DNA from: Lysobacter_C viscosus
Lineage (GTDB): Bacteria; Pseudomonadota; Gammaproteobacteria; Xanthomonadales; Xanthomonadaceae
Direction: 5' to 3'
Length of the DNA stretch: 64,000 nucleotides
NCBI RefSeq assembly: GCF_046600715.1
Contig: NZ_JBJMAV010000005.1
Location: forward strand, 124,001 to 188,000
Below, piece after piece: positions 42,430-53,109 of the stretch; the stretch's first letter is position 1; every line of letters starts with the position of its first letter. The notes beneath the pieces were generated by a model, which saw nothing but the letters and a program-made list of their open reading frames with translations, searched no databases and was not told the origin of the DNA. The translations under genes and the position numbers were made by a program.

Positions 42430-43542
42430 ATGAGCGTGCGCATGCGCGATGCCGACCCCGCGCTGGAAACCCTGCTGCTGCCACTGGCCGAGGGCCGGCT
42501 GGACTGGCCGGCCGGCGGCGTGCTGTTCCTGCGCGCGCGCGACGGCTGGCCGCTGCATGCCGCGCCACGCCCGGGCCTGGTCGCCGAGCAGAGCTTCCGC
42601 CCCGACGCGCAGGCGCTGGAAGCATCCGGGATCGAACTGGTCGGCCCCGGCGACGCCCGCCGCTACCCGCTGGTGATGCTGCTGCCGCCGCGCCAGCGTG
42701 ACGAGTCGCGGGCGCTGATGGCGCGTGCGCTCGCCTCGCTCGCGCCGGGCGGGCGCGTGCTGGCGTGCGTGCCCAACAGCGAGGGTGCGCGCTCGGCCGA
42801 GCAGGACCTGGCGGCGATCGCCGGGCCGGTGGAGACGATCAGCAAGAACAAGTGCCGAGTGTTCTGGACCGCGCCGCTGACCGCCGCGGCCGACCCGGCA
42901 CTGGCGGCACGCTGGCAGGCGCTGGACGACGTGCGCACGATCGACGACCCGCGCTTTGCCAGCCGGCCCGGGGTGTTTGCATGGGACCGCATCGACCCGG
43001 CTTCCCGTTTGTTGGCAGAACACCTGCCGGACGACCTGGGCGGGGTGGCGGCCGACCTGGGCGCCGGCTTCGGCTACCTGTCGGTGGAACTGCTGGAGCG
43101 CTGCCCGGGCGTTGCCTCGCTGCACCTGTACGAAGCCGAGTCGCGTGCCCTGGAACTGGCGCGACAAAACCTGGCACCGTTCGCACAGAGGGCCGCGCTG
43201 GAGTTCCGCTGGCACGACGTCACCACCGGGCTGCCGCAGGCGTACGACGTCATCGTCACCAACCCGCCGTTCCACACCCAGAGCCGCGCCGACCGGCCCG
43301 ACATCGGCCGGCGCTTCATCGCCGTTGCCGCGCAGGCGCTGCGCCCGGGCGGGCGGTTATGGCTGGTGGCCAACCGGCACCTTCCGTACGAATCGGTGCT
43401 CGACGCCAGCTTCGGCGAAGTGCGCACGGTGGCCCAGCGCGACGGCTTCAAGGTGATCGAGGCGGTCAAGGCGATACCCGCGCGGCCGGAGCGTGCGCCC
43501 AGGCCGTTCGACCGCACCGCCGCCCGCAACGCGCACCGGTAA
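42430..43542 (+). CDS. rsmC: 16S rRNA m2G1207 methyltransferase
   Basis: A 370-residue enzyme made of two Rossmann-type halves, as in E. coli RsmC. The N-terminal half lacks a SAM motif and the C-terminal half has VAADLGAGFGYLSV (motif I) and the amino-methyltransferase motif TNPPFHTQS (Asn278-His282). It methylates N2 of G1207 in the small subunit. The rsuA gene follows after ten bases. Confidence 0.9.
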   Translation: MSVRMRDADPALETLLLPLAEGRLDWPAGGVLFLRARDGWPLHAAPRPGLVAEQSFRPDAQALEASGIELVGPGDARRYPLVMLLPPRQRDESRALMARALASLAPGGRVLACVPNSEGARSAEQDLAAIAGPVETISKNKCRVFWTAPLTAAADPALAARWQALDDVRTIDDPRFASRPGVFAWDRIDPASRLLAEHLPDDLGGVAADLGAGFGYLSVELLERCPGVASLHLYEAESRALELARQNLAPFAQRAALEFRWHDVTTGLPQAYDVIVTNPPFHTQSRADRPDIGRRFIAVAAQALRPGGRLWLVANRHLPYESVLDASFGEVRTVAQRDGFKVIEAVKAIPARPERAPRPFDRTAARNAHR

Positions 43543-43552
43543 GGCCACCCGA

Positions 43553-44254
43553 ATGAAACTGGTCAAGCTGATCGCCAACCTCGGCTACGGCAGCCGCAAG
43601 CAGGTCGCCTCGATGTTCCGCGAAGGCCGCATCACCGACGCCACCGGCGAGGTGCTGTACGCCGACGACCGCGTCGACCACGCCGCCATCCGCATCGACG
43701 GCGAGCCCCTGGACCCGCCGGCGGGCCTTGCGCTGATGGTGCACAAGCCGGTGGGCTACACCTGTTCCACCAAGGACAGCGGCCGCGTCGTCTACGACCT
43801 GCTCCCGCCCCGCTTCCGCCTGCGCGCGCCGCTGCTTTCCACCGTCGGCCGGTTGGACCGGGACACCAGCGGGATGCTGTTGATGACCGACGACGGGCAA
43901 CTGCTGCACCGCATCGTGTCCCCCAGGGCGCGGCTGCCGAAGGTCTACGAGGCGACGCTCGCCAGCGACCTGCGCGGCGGCGAGGCGGCCACCTTCGCCA
44001 GCGGCACGCTCCTGCTGGAGTCGGAGAACAGCCCGCTGGCGCCGGCGGCGATGGAGGTGCTGGGGCCGCGGCAGGCGCGGATCACCCTGACCGAGGGCCG
44101 CTACCACCAGGTGCGCCGGATGTTCGCCGCGGTCGGCAACCACGTCGAGGCGTTGCACCGTCCGCGCGTGGGCGGGCTGTCGCTGGGCGACCTGCCCGCG
44201 GGACAGTGGCGGGTACTGGACGCGGACGACCTGTCGACGCTGTTCGACGTGTAG
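43553..44254 (+). CDS. rsuA: 16S rRNA pseudouridine(516) synthase
   Basis: A 233-residue synthase. An S4-like N-terminus (KLVKLIANLGYGSRKQVASM) precedes the catalytic block STVGRLDRDTSGMLLMT with the nucleophile Asp102, then TEGRYHQVRRMFAAVGN. It converts U516 to pseudouridine in 16S rRNA; a related RluE/RluF identity cannot be excluded. The stop codon lies at the start of a REP-like palindrome cluster. Confidence 0.85.
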   Translation: MKLVKLIANLGYGSRKQVASMFREGRITDATGEVLYADDRVDHAAIRIDGEPLDPPAGLALMVHKPVGYTCSTKDSGRVVYDLLPPRFRLRAPLLSTVGRLDRDTSGMLLMTDDGQLLHRIVSPRARLPKVYEATLASDLRGGEAATFASGTLLLESENSPLAPAAMEVLGPRQARITLTEGRYHQVRRMFAAVGNHVEALHRPRVGGLSLGDLPAGQWRVLDADDLSTLFDV

Positions 44255-44400
44255 GAGCGGCTTTACCCGCGAGCCGCAAACCGGACCTGAAGGAACGGCC
44301 CGGTCGCGACGGCAAACCGGACCGTTGTAGAAGCGACGTCAGTCGCGACCGCGTCGCCTCCACCCGCCCGGGATCGCGACTTACGTCGCTCCTACACATG
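44250..44400. repeat. REP-like palindrome cluster (REPIN-type)
   Basis: Three copies of a GTAGGAGCG...CGCGA motif: gtaggagcggctttacccgc (44252), gtagaagcgacgtcagtcgc (44327) and an inverted copy (44375-44397, whose complement reads gtaggagcgacgtaagtcgc). Copies two and three face each other. A direct repeat gcaaaccggacc occurs at 44276 and 44311. The pattern is typical of Xanthomonadaceae intergenic REPs mobilised by RAYT transposases. It extends from inside the rsuA stop to 55 bases before the DUF1415 stop. Confidence 0.85.
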
Positions 44401-44454
44401 TGTTGCGACGGCGGCCGCGGCTGGAACTCCCCCACCGGCGCCGCGCGGGCGGCT

Positions 44455-45000
44455 TCAGTCGTCCTGCAACAGCCGCCGATACCCGTCCTCCCCCAGCCGC
44501 TCCAGCGTGGCCAGGTTGCGCTCCACGATCACGTCCGGGTCGGGGAACGCCGCCACCGCGCGCTCGACGCTGGCCTCGCGCAGCAGGTGCAGGGTCGGGT
44601 AGGGCGAGCGGTTGGTGCAGTTGCCGGCATCGTCAGGGTAGGTGCCGGCGAACACGTAGTCGGGGTGGAAGCTGGCCACCTGGATCTCCCCTTCCAGCCC
44701 CAGCGCGTCCACCGCGGCGTCTGCCTGGTCGAGGAAGTCGTTGTAGTCGAGGAAGTCGCCCAGCACGTGCGGGTGCACGATCAGCGTGGTGTCCACCACG
44801 TCGGGGTCGACCTCGGCCAGCCATGCCAGTTCAGCCGCCAACTCTTCAAGCAACGCATCGGGCGTGGTCGCCTCGCTGAGCACGTAGCGCACCTGGTCGC
44901 GGACGTGCACGGCCTTGGCGAACGGACACAGGTTCAGGCCGATGACCGCGCGCTGGAGCCAGCGCCGGGTGGCGGTGATCGGGTCTTCGCCCGTGTCCAC
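44455..45000 (-). CDS. DUF1415-family protein
   Basis: A 181-residue cytoplasmic protein with the family pattern: RRWLQRAVIGLNLCPFAKAV near the N-terminus, TTLIVHPHVLGDFLDYNDFL, VASFHPDYVFAGTYPDD and NRSPYPTLHLLREASVERA. The function is unknown. The start is GTG; no strong ribosome site is visible. It is encoded convergently with rsuA. Confidence 0.85.
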   Translation of the reverse strand: MDTGEDPITATRRWLQRAVIGLNLCPFAKAVHVRDQVRYVLSEATTPDALLEELAAELAWLAEVDPDVVDTTLIVHPHVLGDFLDYNDFLDQADAAVDALGLEGEIQVASFHPDYVFAGTYPDDAGNCTNRSPYPTLHLLREASVERAVAAFPDPDVIVERNLATLERLGEDGYRRLLQDD

Positions 45001-45046
45001 GTGGTGGGTCGCCGGTCAGGGGCGACGGACGGCGCGCGCGTCGCGC

Positions 45047-45529
45047 TCAGTCACGGAAGTTGTCGAACTGCAGCGGCCGCTCGAACTCGCCCGCCTTAAG
45101 CAGCGCCATCGCCGACTGCAGGTCGTCGCGCTTCTTGCCGTTCACCCGCAGCTTGTCGCCGTTGATCTGCGAATCGACCTTGAGCTTGGCGTCCTTGAGC
45201 GCGGCCTGGATCTTCTTGGCCAGCTCGCGCTCGATCCCCTGCTTGACGGTGATGGACTGGCGCGCGCCGGCCAGGTTGCTCTCGACCTCACCGAACTCCA
45301 GGCAGCGGGCGTCGATGCCGCGGGCGATCAGGCGCGCGCGCAGGATGTCCTCCATCTGCTTGAGCTGGAATTCGCTGGGCGCGGACTGCTTGATGGTCTG
45401 GTCGTCGAGCTCGAACGTGGCCTCCACGCCCTTGAAGTCGAACCGGGTGGAGAGCTCGCGGTTGGCCTGGTCGACGGCATTGGTCAATTCGTGCTGGTCG
45501 ACTTCCGAGACGATGTCGAAGGAGGGCAT
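45047..45529 (-). CDS. yajQ: YajQ-family nucleotide-binding protein
   Basis: A 160-residue cytoplasmic protein (MPSFDIVSEVDQHELTNAVD, STRFDFKGVEATFELDD, KLKVDSQINGDKLRVNGKKR). The family has two RNP-like ferredoxin-type domains. The Xanthomonas campestris homologue binds cyclic di-GMP and acts on transcription factors and virulence; this is transferred knowledge. Adjacent to the DUF1415 gene on the same strand. Confidence 0.95.
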   Translation of the reverse strand: MPSFDIVSEVDQHELTNAVDQANRELSTRFDFKGVEATFELDDQTIKQSAPSEFQLKQMEDILRARLIARGIDARCLEFGEVESNLAGARQSITVKQGIERELAKKIQAALKDAKLKVDSQINGDKLRVNGKKRDDLQSAMALLKAGEFERPLQFDNFRD

Positions 45530-45610
45530 GGCTGGGCTCCGCGGAAAACGGGAAGCCTACCCTGACCGCCCGGTGCTGGCAGCCGGCCCGGACGGGGCAG
45601 GCTTCCCCGG

Positions 45611-46207
45611 TCATGGGTTGGGGCGGTCGCGGGGGGAACGGCGCCGCAGGTGGAAGCGGACCGTGCCCCGCGGGGGCGGGTCCCAGCCGGCGGGCGGCGG
45701 CTCGACCGCGAGCCGGTCGCCGGTGACCCCGCGGGCGACCAGCGCCAGCCGCAGCGCGTGGGCGCGCTGGATGTCGAAGTGCGGGGCGCGGCCTGCCGGC
45801 GCACCCGTTGCGCTGATCGACAGGCGCCACCCGCGCTCGGCGTCGAGCAGGCGCGCAAGCGCATCCACGTGGACGGCCGCCTCGGGGGGCAGGTCGCGGG
45901 CGCCGTTGGGGGCAGGCAGCACCAGCGTGGCGGTACCGCGACCGTCCAGCCCGCTGCGCCATTGCCCCCCGGTCACCGCGCGCCCCGCGATGGGCATCGG
46001 CCCGGTAACGTCGGCGGTGGTCAATGCCGCGTCGTCCGGTCCGCGGGTGGCCACCGCCGGTGCAACGGAGCGGGGGCCTTGCCCGCCGGCAGGCAGCCCC
46101 GGGCGTCCGCAGCCTGCCGCCATCCCGGCGGCCAGCAGCACCGACAGCACCCGACCCGCGCCGGTGCGAGCGGTGAGCGGCACGGAGGTTCGGGTCTGGC
46201 ACGGCAT
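45611..46207 (-). CDS. Lipoprotein with OmpA-like C-terminal domain
   Basis: A 198-residue protein. The N-terminus carries a lipoprotein-like signal (VLLAAGMAAGCGRP), though preceded by about 16 extra residues. The C-terminal half (HVDALARLLDAERGWRLSIS, then DIQRAHALRLALVARGVTGD, then RGTVRFHLRRR) resembles an OmpA_C peptidoglycan-binding domain with divergent ends. It could tether the envelope. The start MPCQTR has GGAG upstream. Confidence 0.65.
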   Translation of the reverse strand: MPCQTRTSVPLTARTGAGRVLSVLLAAGMAAGCGRPGLPAGGQGPRSVAPAVATRGPDDAALTTADVTGPMPIAGRAVTGGQWRSGLDGRGTATLVLPAPNGARDLPPEAAVHVDALARLLDAERGWRLSISATGAPAGRAPHFDIQRAHALRLALVARGVTGDRLAVEPPPAGWDPPPRGTVRFHLRRRSPRDRPNP

Positions 46208-46344
46208 GCGGACTCCAAGAACAGGCGGCCGGGAGGGCCTGCAGGGTTCAACGTGGAAAGCCGGCACAACCAGACGTGGCCGCCTGGCCACCGATTCACG
46301 CATCCGCCCGGTAAGCTGCCGGCCCCGCCTTTTCGACCCCGCCC

Positions 46345-46878
46345 ATGCCCCTGCTGCTGGTGCCCCTGTTGTTGCTGGCGGTGGTCGCGTTGTGGGCGTG
46401 CCTGCTGCCGCTGGCCCTGCTCAACCGCTACCGGCGCGGCCGTGCCCGTCGCCGGGCGGTGGCCTGGGTGGTCGGGGGCAATGCGTGGCTGCTGGGGGCG
46501 GGTGCGCTGCTGTTCCTCGTGGGCGCCCTGGTGGTGGGTGCCTGGCGGCCGCTGGCGCCCGTCGAGGCACTGGCCGGCCTGCTCGCGGGGATGTTGCTGG
46601 GTTGGCTCGGGCTGCGGCTCACGCGCTTCGAAGCCACGCCTACGGGACTGCTCTATACCGCCAACCGCTGGCTGGTGCTGGCGCTGACGGTCATGGTCGC
46701 GGCGCGCCTCGCGCTGGCGTTGTGGCAGGGCTGGCACCTGTGGCAGGCCGACGCCGCCACCGGCCAGTGGCTGGATGCGCAGGCCGGGCTGTTGCTGGCC
46801 GGCGGGCTGCTGCTGGGTCATTACCTGGCCTACACCTGGGGCCTGCGGCACCGGCTGCGCCACGGCTGGGTGCGGTGA
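46345..46878 (+). CDS. Membrane protein, CcdC/DUF1453-like
   Basis: A 177-residue protein with about five hydrophobic segments (LLLVPLLLLAVVALWACLLPLA..., WLVLALTVMVAARLALALW..., LLLAGGLLLGHYLAYTWGL). A short loop LRLTRFEATPTGLLYTANRW recalls DUF1453/CcdC proteins, but this is a loose match. Its stop overlaps the next gene's GTG start, so the two are coupled. Confidence 0.65.
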   Translation: MPLLLVPLLLLAVVALWACLLPLALLNRYRRGRARRRAVAWVVGGNAWLLGAGALLFLVGALVVGAWRPLAPVEALAGLLAGMLLGWLGLRLTRFEATPTGLLYTANRWLVLALTVMVAARLALALWQGWHLWQADAATGQWLDAQAGLLLAGGLLLGHYLAYTWGLRHRLRHGWVR

Positions 46879-47771
46879 GCGGCTCCGCGCCCCGGGTTGC
46901 GTCGCCGAACGCGCGCGCGGTGGTGTCCATGGCGCTGGCGGTGGGCTGTTTCTCGCTGATGGACGCCGGGCTCAAGCTGCTGACCGAGCACTACCCGTCG
47001 CTGCAGGTGGCCGCGCTGCGCGGAGCGGCGTCGCTGCCGCTGGTGCTGGCGTGGGCGTTGGCGACGGCGCCGGCGATCAGCCTGGTGCGCGTGCGCTGGT
47101 CGCTGCAACTGATGCGAGGCGGCCTGGGCGTGGTGATGATGGTCGCGTTCGTCCATGCCTTGCAGACGCTGCCGCTTTCGACCGCCTACACGATCTTCTT
47201 CGTCGCCCCGCTGCTGATCACCGCGCTGTCGGTGCCGATCCTGCGCGAGCGCGTCGGCCCCCGCCGCTGGACCGCGATCATCGTGGGCATGCTCGGCGTG
47301 CTGGTGGTGCTGCGCCCGAGCGGCGAGGGCATGTTCACCCTGGCGGGACTGGCGGTACTGGCCGCGGCCACCGCCTACGCGGTGTCGGCCATCGGCGTGC
47401 GGGTGCTGGCGCGGACCGACAACGTGCAGTCGATGATGGTGTGGTTCCTGGTGGTGATCGCGCTCGGGGCGGGCGCCCTGGCGTTGCCCGGATGGGTGCG
47501 GCTGCGCTGGGCCGACGGCTGGCTGATCGCCGGGGTCGGGCTGATGGGCGCGCTGGGCCAGTACGCGATCACCCAGGCCTTCCGCATCGGCGAGGCCTCG
47601 CTGGTGGCACCGATCGAGTACACCGCGCTGATCTGGGGGGTTGGCCTGGACGTCGCGCTGTGGGGCGTGCTGCCCGACAGCGTGACCTGGCTGGGTGCGG
47701 CGATCATCGTCGCCAGCGGGCTTTACCTGCTGCGACGCGAGCGCGTCCACGTCGAGGCCGAGCACCCCTGA
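46875..47771 (+). CDS. EamA-family drug/metabolite transporter
   Basis: A 298-residue transporter with ten membrane helices in two EamA repeats. Features include MALAVGCFSLMDAGLKLLTE, LPLSTAYTIFFVAPLLITAL and ALGQYAITQAFRIGEASLVA, the last typical of the second EamA half. The GTG start at 46875 overlaps the previous stop (gtga). The substrate may be an amino acid or drug; not predictable. Confidence 0.85.
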   Translation: MSGSAPRVASPNARAVVSMALAVGCFSLMDAGLKLLTEHYPSLQVAALRGAASLPLVLAWALATAPAISLVRVRWSLQLMRGGLGVVMMVAFVHALQTLPLSTAYTIFFVAPLLITALSVPILRERVGPRRWTAIIVGMLGVLVVLRPSGEGMFTLAGLAVLAAATAYAVSAIGVRVLARTDNVQSMMVWFLVVIALGAGALALPGWVRLRWADGWLIAGVGLMGALGQYAITQAFRIGEASLVAPIEYTALIWGVGLDVALWGVLPDSVTWLGAAIIVASGLYLLRRERVHVEAEHP

Positions 47772-47888
47772 GACCGGAACCCTTGCCCCGCCCGGGGCCG
47801 GGCGCCCGCTGGGCCCGCCGTCGATGCGGTTGGCGCGGTCATCGTGCACCGGCCACAATACGGGTCTCGCGCATGTCGGAGCCCTACG

Positions 47889-49316
47889 ATGGCTGAGTTG
47901 AAGGAAGCACGCGTTCCCGACATCGGGGATTTCGACGCGGTGCCGGTGATCGAGCTGCTGGTGTCCGTAGGCGACACGGTCACCCAGGACCAGGGGCTGG
48001 TCACGCTGGAGTCGGACAAGGCCACGATGGAAGTGCCGGCGCCGTTCGCCGGCGTGGTGCGCGAGGTCAAGGTCAAGGTCGGCGACAGCATCGGCGAAGG
48101 TGCCGTGGTGGCGATGATCGAGCCGGACGCGGGCGACGCGGCCGCCGATGACGTCGGGAAGGGCGGCGCCGGCAAGGCCGCCACAGCTGAAACCCGGCCC
48201 CAGCCGGAGAAGACGCCCGCACCCGAAGCCGGGGAGAAGTCCGCGACCGCGGGAGCCGACAAGCAGGTAGAACCGGTCTCCACCCAGGATGGTTCCGACC
48301 GCATCGCAGAGCGCGACACCGGCGACGGCCAGCGCAGCGAGCCGCGCTCCCCGCCCGTCGCGTTCGACGCCGGCGAGCTGATGCCCGACCAGGTGCCTTA
48401 CGCCAGCCCCGCGGTGCGCCTGTTCGCCCGCGAGCTGGGCGTGGACCTCACGCGTGTGACCGGCAGCGAGCGCGGCGGCCGCATCACCCGCGACGACGTG
48501 CAGGGGTTCGTCAAGCAGGCGATGGAAGGTGGCGCTGCAGCCGGCGGCCGTGCGGCGGCGTCCGCAGGCGGCGGCCTGGACCTGCTGCCGTGGCCAAAGG
48601 TCGACTTCGCCAAGTTCGGCGAGATCGAGACCCGCGAGCTCTCGCGCATCCAGAAGCTGTCGGGCGCGAACCTCGCGCGCAACTGGGCGATGATCCCGCA
48701 CGTCACCCAGTTCGACGACGCCGACATCACCGAGCTGGAAGCGCTGCGCGTGGCGCTCAACAAGGAAAGCGAGAAGCGCAAGGACGGCACCAAGCTGACC
48801 ATGCTGGCGTTCCTGATGAAGGCGGCGGTCAGCGCGCTGCAGCAGTATCCCGACTTCAACGCCTCGCTGGATCCCAACGGGACGCTGGTGCTGAAGAAGT
48901 ACTTCCACATCGGCTTCGCCGCCGACACGCCCAACGGGCTGGTGGTGCCGGTGGTGCGCGACTGCGACAGCAAAGGCGTCATGCAGATCGCGCGTGAAAC
49001 CGGCGAGCTGGCAGCCAAGGCGCGCGAAGGCAAGCTGGGACCGGCGCAGATGAGTGGCGGCTGCTTCTCGATCAGCTCGCTGGGCGGCATCGGCGGTACC
49101 GCGTTCACCCCGATCGTCAACGCGCCGGAGGTGGCGATCCTCGGTGTTTCCCGGGCGGCGATGAAGCCGGTCTGGGACGGCAAGGCATTCCAGCCGCGGC
49201 TGGTGCTGCCGCTGTCGCTGAGCTACGACCACCGGGTGATCGACGGCGCCGCCGCGGCGCGCTTCACCGCGACCCTGGCCCAGCTGCTGGGCGACCTGCG
49301 CCGCGCGCTGCTGTGA
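47889..49316 (+). CDS. aceF: Dihydrolipoyllysine acetyltransferase, E2 of pyruvate dehydrogenase
   Basis: A 475-residue E2 core. It has one lipoyl domain (about 1-80, lipoylated Lys44 in ESDKATME), an Ala/Pro/Glu linker, a peripheral-subunit binding domain (YASPAVRLFARELGVDLTRV), and the catalytic 2-oxoacid acyltransferase domain with SYDHRVIDGAAAARF (His448, Asp452). It transfers acetyl from lipoamide to CoA. Only one lipoyl domain is present. The E1 gene aceE is not in this window. The next gene is mscS, then lpdA. Confidence 0.95.
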   Translation: MAELKEARVPDIGDFDAVPVIELLVSVGDTVTQDQGLVTLESDKATMEVPAPFAGVVREVKVKVGDSIGEGAVVAMIEPDAGDAAADDVGKGGAGKAATAETRPQPEKTPAPEAGEKSATAGADKQVEPVSTQDGSDRIAERDTGDGQRSEPRSPPVAFDAGELMPDQVPYASPAVRLFARELGVDLTRVTGSERGGRITRDDVQGFVKQAMEGGAAAGGRAAASAGGGLDLLPWPKVDFAKFGEIETRELSRIQKLSGANLARNWAMIPHVTQFDDADITELEALRVALNKESEKRKDGTKLTMLAFLMKAAVSALQQYPDFNASLDPNGTLVLKKYFHIGFAADTPNGLVVPVVRDCDSKGVMQIARETGELAAKAREGKLGPAQMSGGCFSISSLGGIGGTAFTPIVNAPEVAILGVSRAAMKPVWDGKAFQPRLVLPLSLSYDHRVIDGAAAARFTATLAQLLGDLRRALL

Positions 49317-49323
49317 GGCGTTG

Positions 49324-50487
49324 ATGGCGACGGCCGCACCAGGCGATCGGCTCGGAGACGCGGGCGAGCGCGTTCGCGATTCCGCCCACGAAGGGCTTGA
49401 TCACGCCAAGGACATGCTCGACTACGAGCTGATCCCCATCGAAGGCATGAGCCTTGCCCTGGGCGAGCTCCTGGGCGCGGCGCTGGCGCTGGTTGCGGTG
49501 TGGTTCGTATCGGTGCTGGCCCGCCGCGCACTGGCGCGCTACGGCCGCCGCGCCGGCACCAACGCCGCCTCCCTGTACACCGTCTCGCGCCTGGTGCACT
49601 ACGTGCTGCTGGCGGTGGGCGTGGTGCTGGCGCTGGAGATGGCAGGCATTCCGGTGGGCAAGTTCACCGTCTTCGCCGGCGCGCTCGGCGTGGGCCTGGG
49701 CTTCGGCCTGCAGGCGATCTTCAACAACTTCGTGTCGGGCCTGATCCTGCTGTTCGACAAGTCGCTGAAGGTGGGCGATTTCGTCGAGCTCGATGCCGAC
49801 CTGCGCGGCACGGTCCGCGACATCAACATCCGCGCCACCCGCATCACCACCAACGACAACATCGACATCCTGGTGCCGAACTCCGAGTTCGTCAGCGGCC
49901 GGGTGGTGAACTGGACCCACCGTGAAACCCGGCGGCGCCTGCGCGTCGAGTTCGCGGTCGCCTACGGGGTCGACAAGGAGCGGGTGAAAAAGGCCGCGCT
50001 CGAGGCCGCGTCACGCGTGCCCTTCACCCGCGCGATGGAAGGCGACGACCGCCCGCAGGTCTGGCTGGTGGGCTTCGGCGACAGCGCGGTGGAGTTCATC
50101 CTGGCGGTCTGGTTGACCGAGGAGGCCGCGCGCCGCAACGCCGCGATCCAGGCCGCCTACCTGTGGGAGCTGGACACCTCGTTGAAGGAACACGGGATCG
50201 AGATCCCGTTCCCGCAGCGCGACCTGCACCTGCGAAGTGCGTTCGGCCTGGAAGGTGAAGAGGCGCGCGAATGGCTGCGCGGTCCCCGCGGCAAGCACGA
50301 CGCGACCGGGCCCACCACGCGGTCCCCCACCGCCGACCAGGAGCCCCCCGAGCTCAGCGCGCGCGAGCGCAGCGAGCTGTCGGGCAACGACGCCCAGGAA
50401 GACGCACAGCGGGAAATCGAGCACGAGGCCGAAACGGTCGAGGGCGACGCGCAGGACGGGGCCGAACGCGGCCCGGAGCGCGACTGA
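49324..50487 (+). CDS. mscS: Small-conductance mechanosensitive channel (MscS)
   Basis: A 387-residue inner-membrane channel that opens under membrane tension to release solutes. Three N-terminal helices lead into the pore-lining helix (KFTVFAGALGVGLGFGLQAI) and the conserved VSGLILLFDKSLKVGDFVEL, then the cytoplasmic beta domain (DINIRATRITTNDNIDILVP). The C-terminal 85 residues form an acidic, disordered tail. The ATG at 49324 is favoured over a TTG at 49321. It lies between aceF and lpdA, and its end is 15 bases before lpdA. Confidence 0.93.
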   Translation: MATAAPGDRLGDAGERVRDSAHEGLDHAKDMLDYELIPIEGMSLALGELLGAALALVAVWFVSVLARRALARYGRRAGTNAASLYTVSRLVHYVLLAVGVVLALEMAGIPVGKFTVFAGALGVGLGFGLQAIFNNFVSGLILLFDKSLKVGDFVELDADLRGTVRDINIRATRITTNDNIDILVPNSEFVSGRVVNWTHRETRRRLRVEFAVAYGVDKERVKKAALEAASRVPFTRAMEGDDRPQVWLVGFGDSAVEFILAVWLTEEAARRNAAIQAAYLWELDTSLKEHGIEIPFPQRDLHLRSAFGLEGEEAREWLRGPRGKHDATGPTTRSPTADQEPPELSARERSELSGNDAQEDAQREIEHEAETVEGDAQDGAERGPERD

Positions 50488-50502
50488 CGAGGAGTGGCAG
50501 GC

Positions 50503-52335
<1,833 letters not shown>

Positions 52336-53034
52336 CCGGTAGCCCGGGTAGGCGCGGCGCACGTCGCCGCGAGGAAGCCCGCCTGCCTGCGCCGCCGAAA
52401 CGAACCGAAGCGCGCCCTGCCGCGGGCGCGCGGTGCGGTCTTCGGCCTGGGCGCTGGGCACACTCTGCCAGGTCGATGTCGAGAGAGCCGGCGCGGCAAC
52501 CCGGACAAGGCGAAGCCCCGGCGGATCAGGCCGGGGCTCCGGGGCCCACCGCTGCTTTGCCATTGACGAGGAGAGAGTGGCGGGGGGCGAACAGGTCTGA
52601 CCGGCGCGCGGGTGAAAGGTTCCCGGGACCCGGTGTCGACCGTCGGGCAGTGCTTCCGGCCCCCCGCGCGACCGCGTGTCAGGCCAGTGGATGGGGCAGC
52701 CGGGCCGCCCTGCGGCGGCGCTCCACGCGAATCCACGCCTTCCCGTGCAGGTGGAGGGCGACCGTGTAGCAGGCGAGCTCCAGCCGCTAAAGTGCCCCTC
52801 CGACCGGTGCACTGCGGGTCATCCGGTACCCGGCGGGGGGAAGGCCATGAGGGCGTGTACCGCCGCGAACCCGGGCGTCCAGTCCAGGGCAGGGGCGCCA
52901 TCGCGGGGGGAATCCGATCTTCCTGCCGCCGGGTGCACGGGTCCAATCGATTGATGCACGGGGGCCGATAGTCGTTCCCGATCGAAATGGACGCCCGGCC
53001 GTGCCCAGCCCCCCTCGCCAAGCACCTTTGGCGG
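52336..53034. other. Intergenic region with two hairpins, no gene seen
   Basis: About 700 bases between lpdA and the atp promoter. Two GC-rich hairpins lie near the lpdA end: GCGCGCCC/GGGCGCGC (52410-52431) and AGCCCCGGC/GCCGGGGCT (52514-52538). They may act in lpdA termination, though neither has a U-run. Short open frames exist but lack ribosome sites and protein-like composition. Confidence 0.55.
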
Positions 53035-53063
53035 TTGCCCGAAGTGCTCACGCGTTCTATACT
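53035..53063 (+). promoter_or_regulatory. Sigma70-type promoter of the atp operon
   Basis: TTGCCC (53035-53040) and TATACT (53058-53063) are separated by exactly 17 bases. Transcription would begin near 53070, about 40 bases before the likely atpI start. Confidence 0.65.
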
Positions 53064-53109
53064 TTTGCGGCTCACCGGGGCGCTTTCGCCCGACTCCCGC
53101 GGAACCCGC

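Noticed and set aside
45060..47771. 903-codon plus-strand reading ending in the EamA transporter
   Set aside because: Only the part after 46875 matches a transporter; the upstream part is antisense to yajQ and the OmpA-like lipoprotein.
52476..52954. Short plus-strand frames between lpdA and the atp promoter
   Set aside because: No ribosome sites and a composition like random high-GC sequence.
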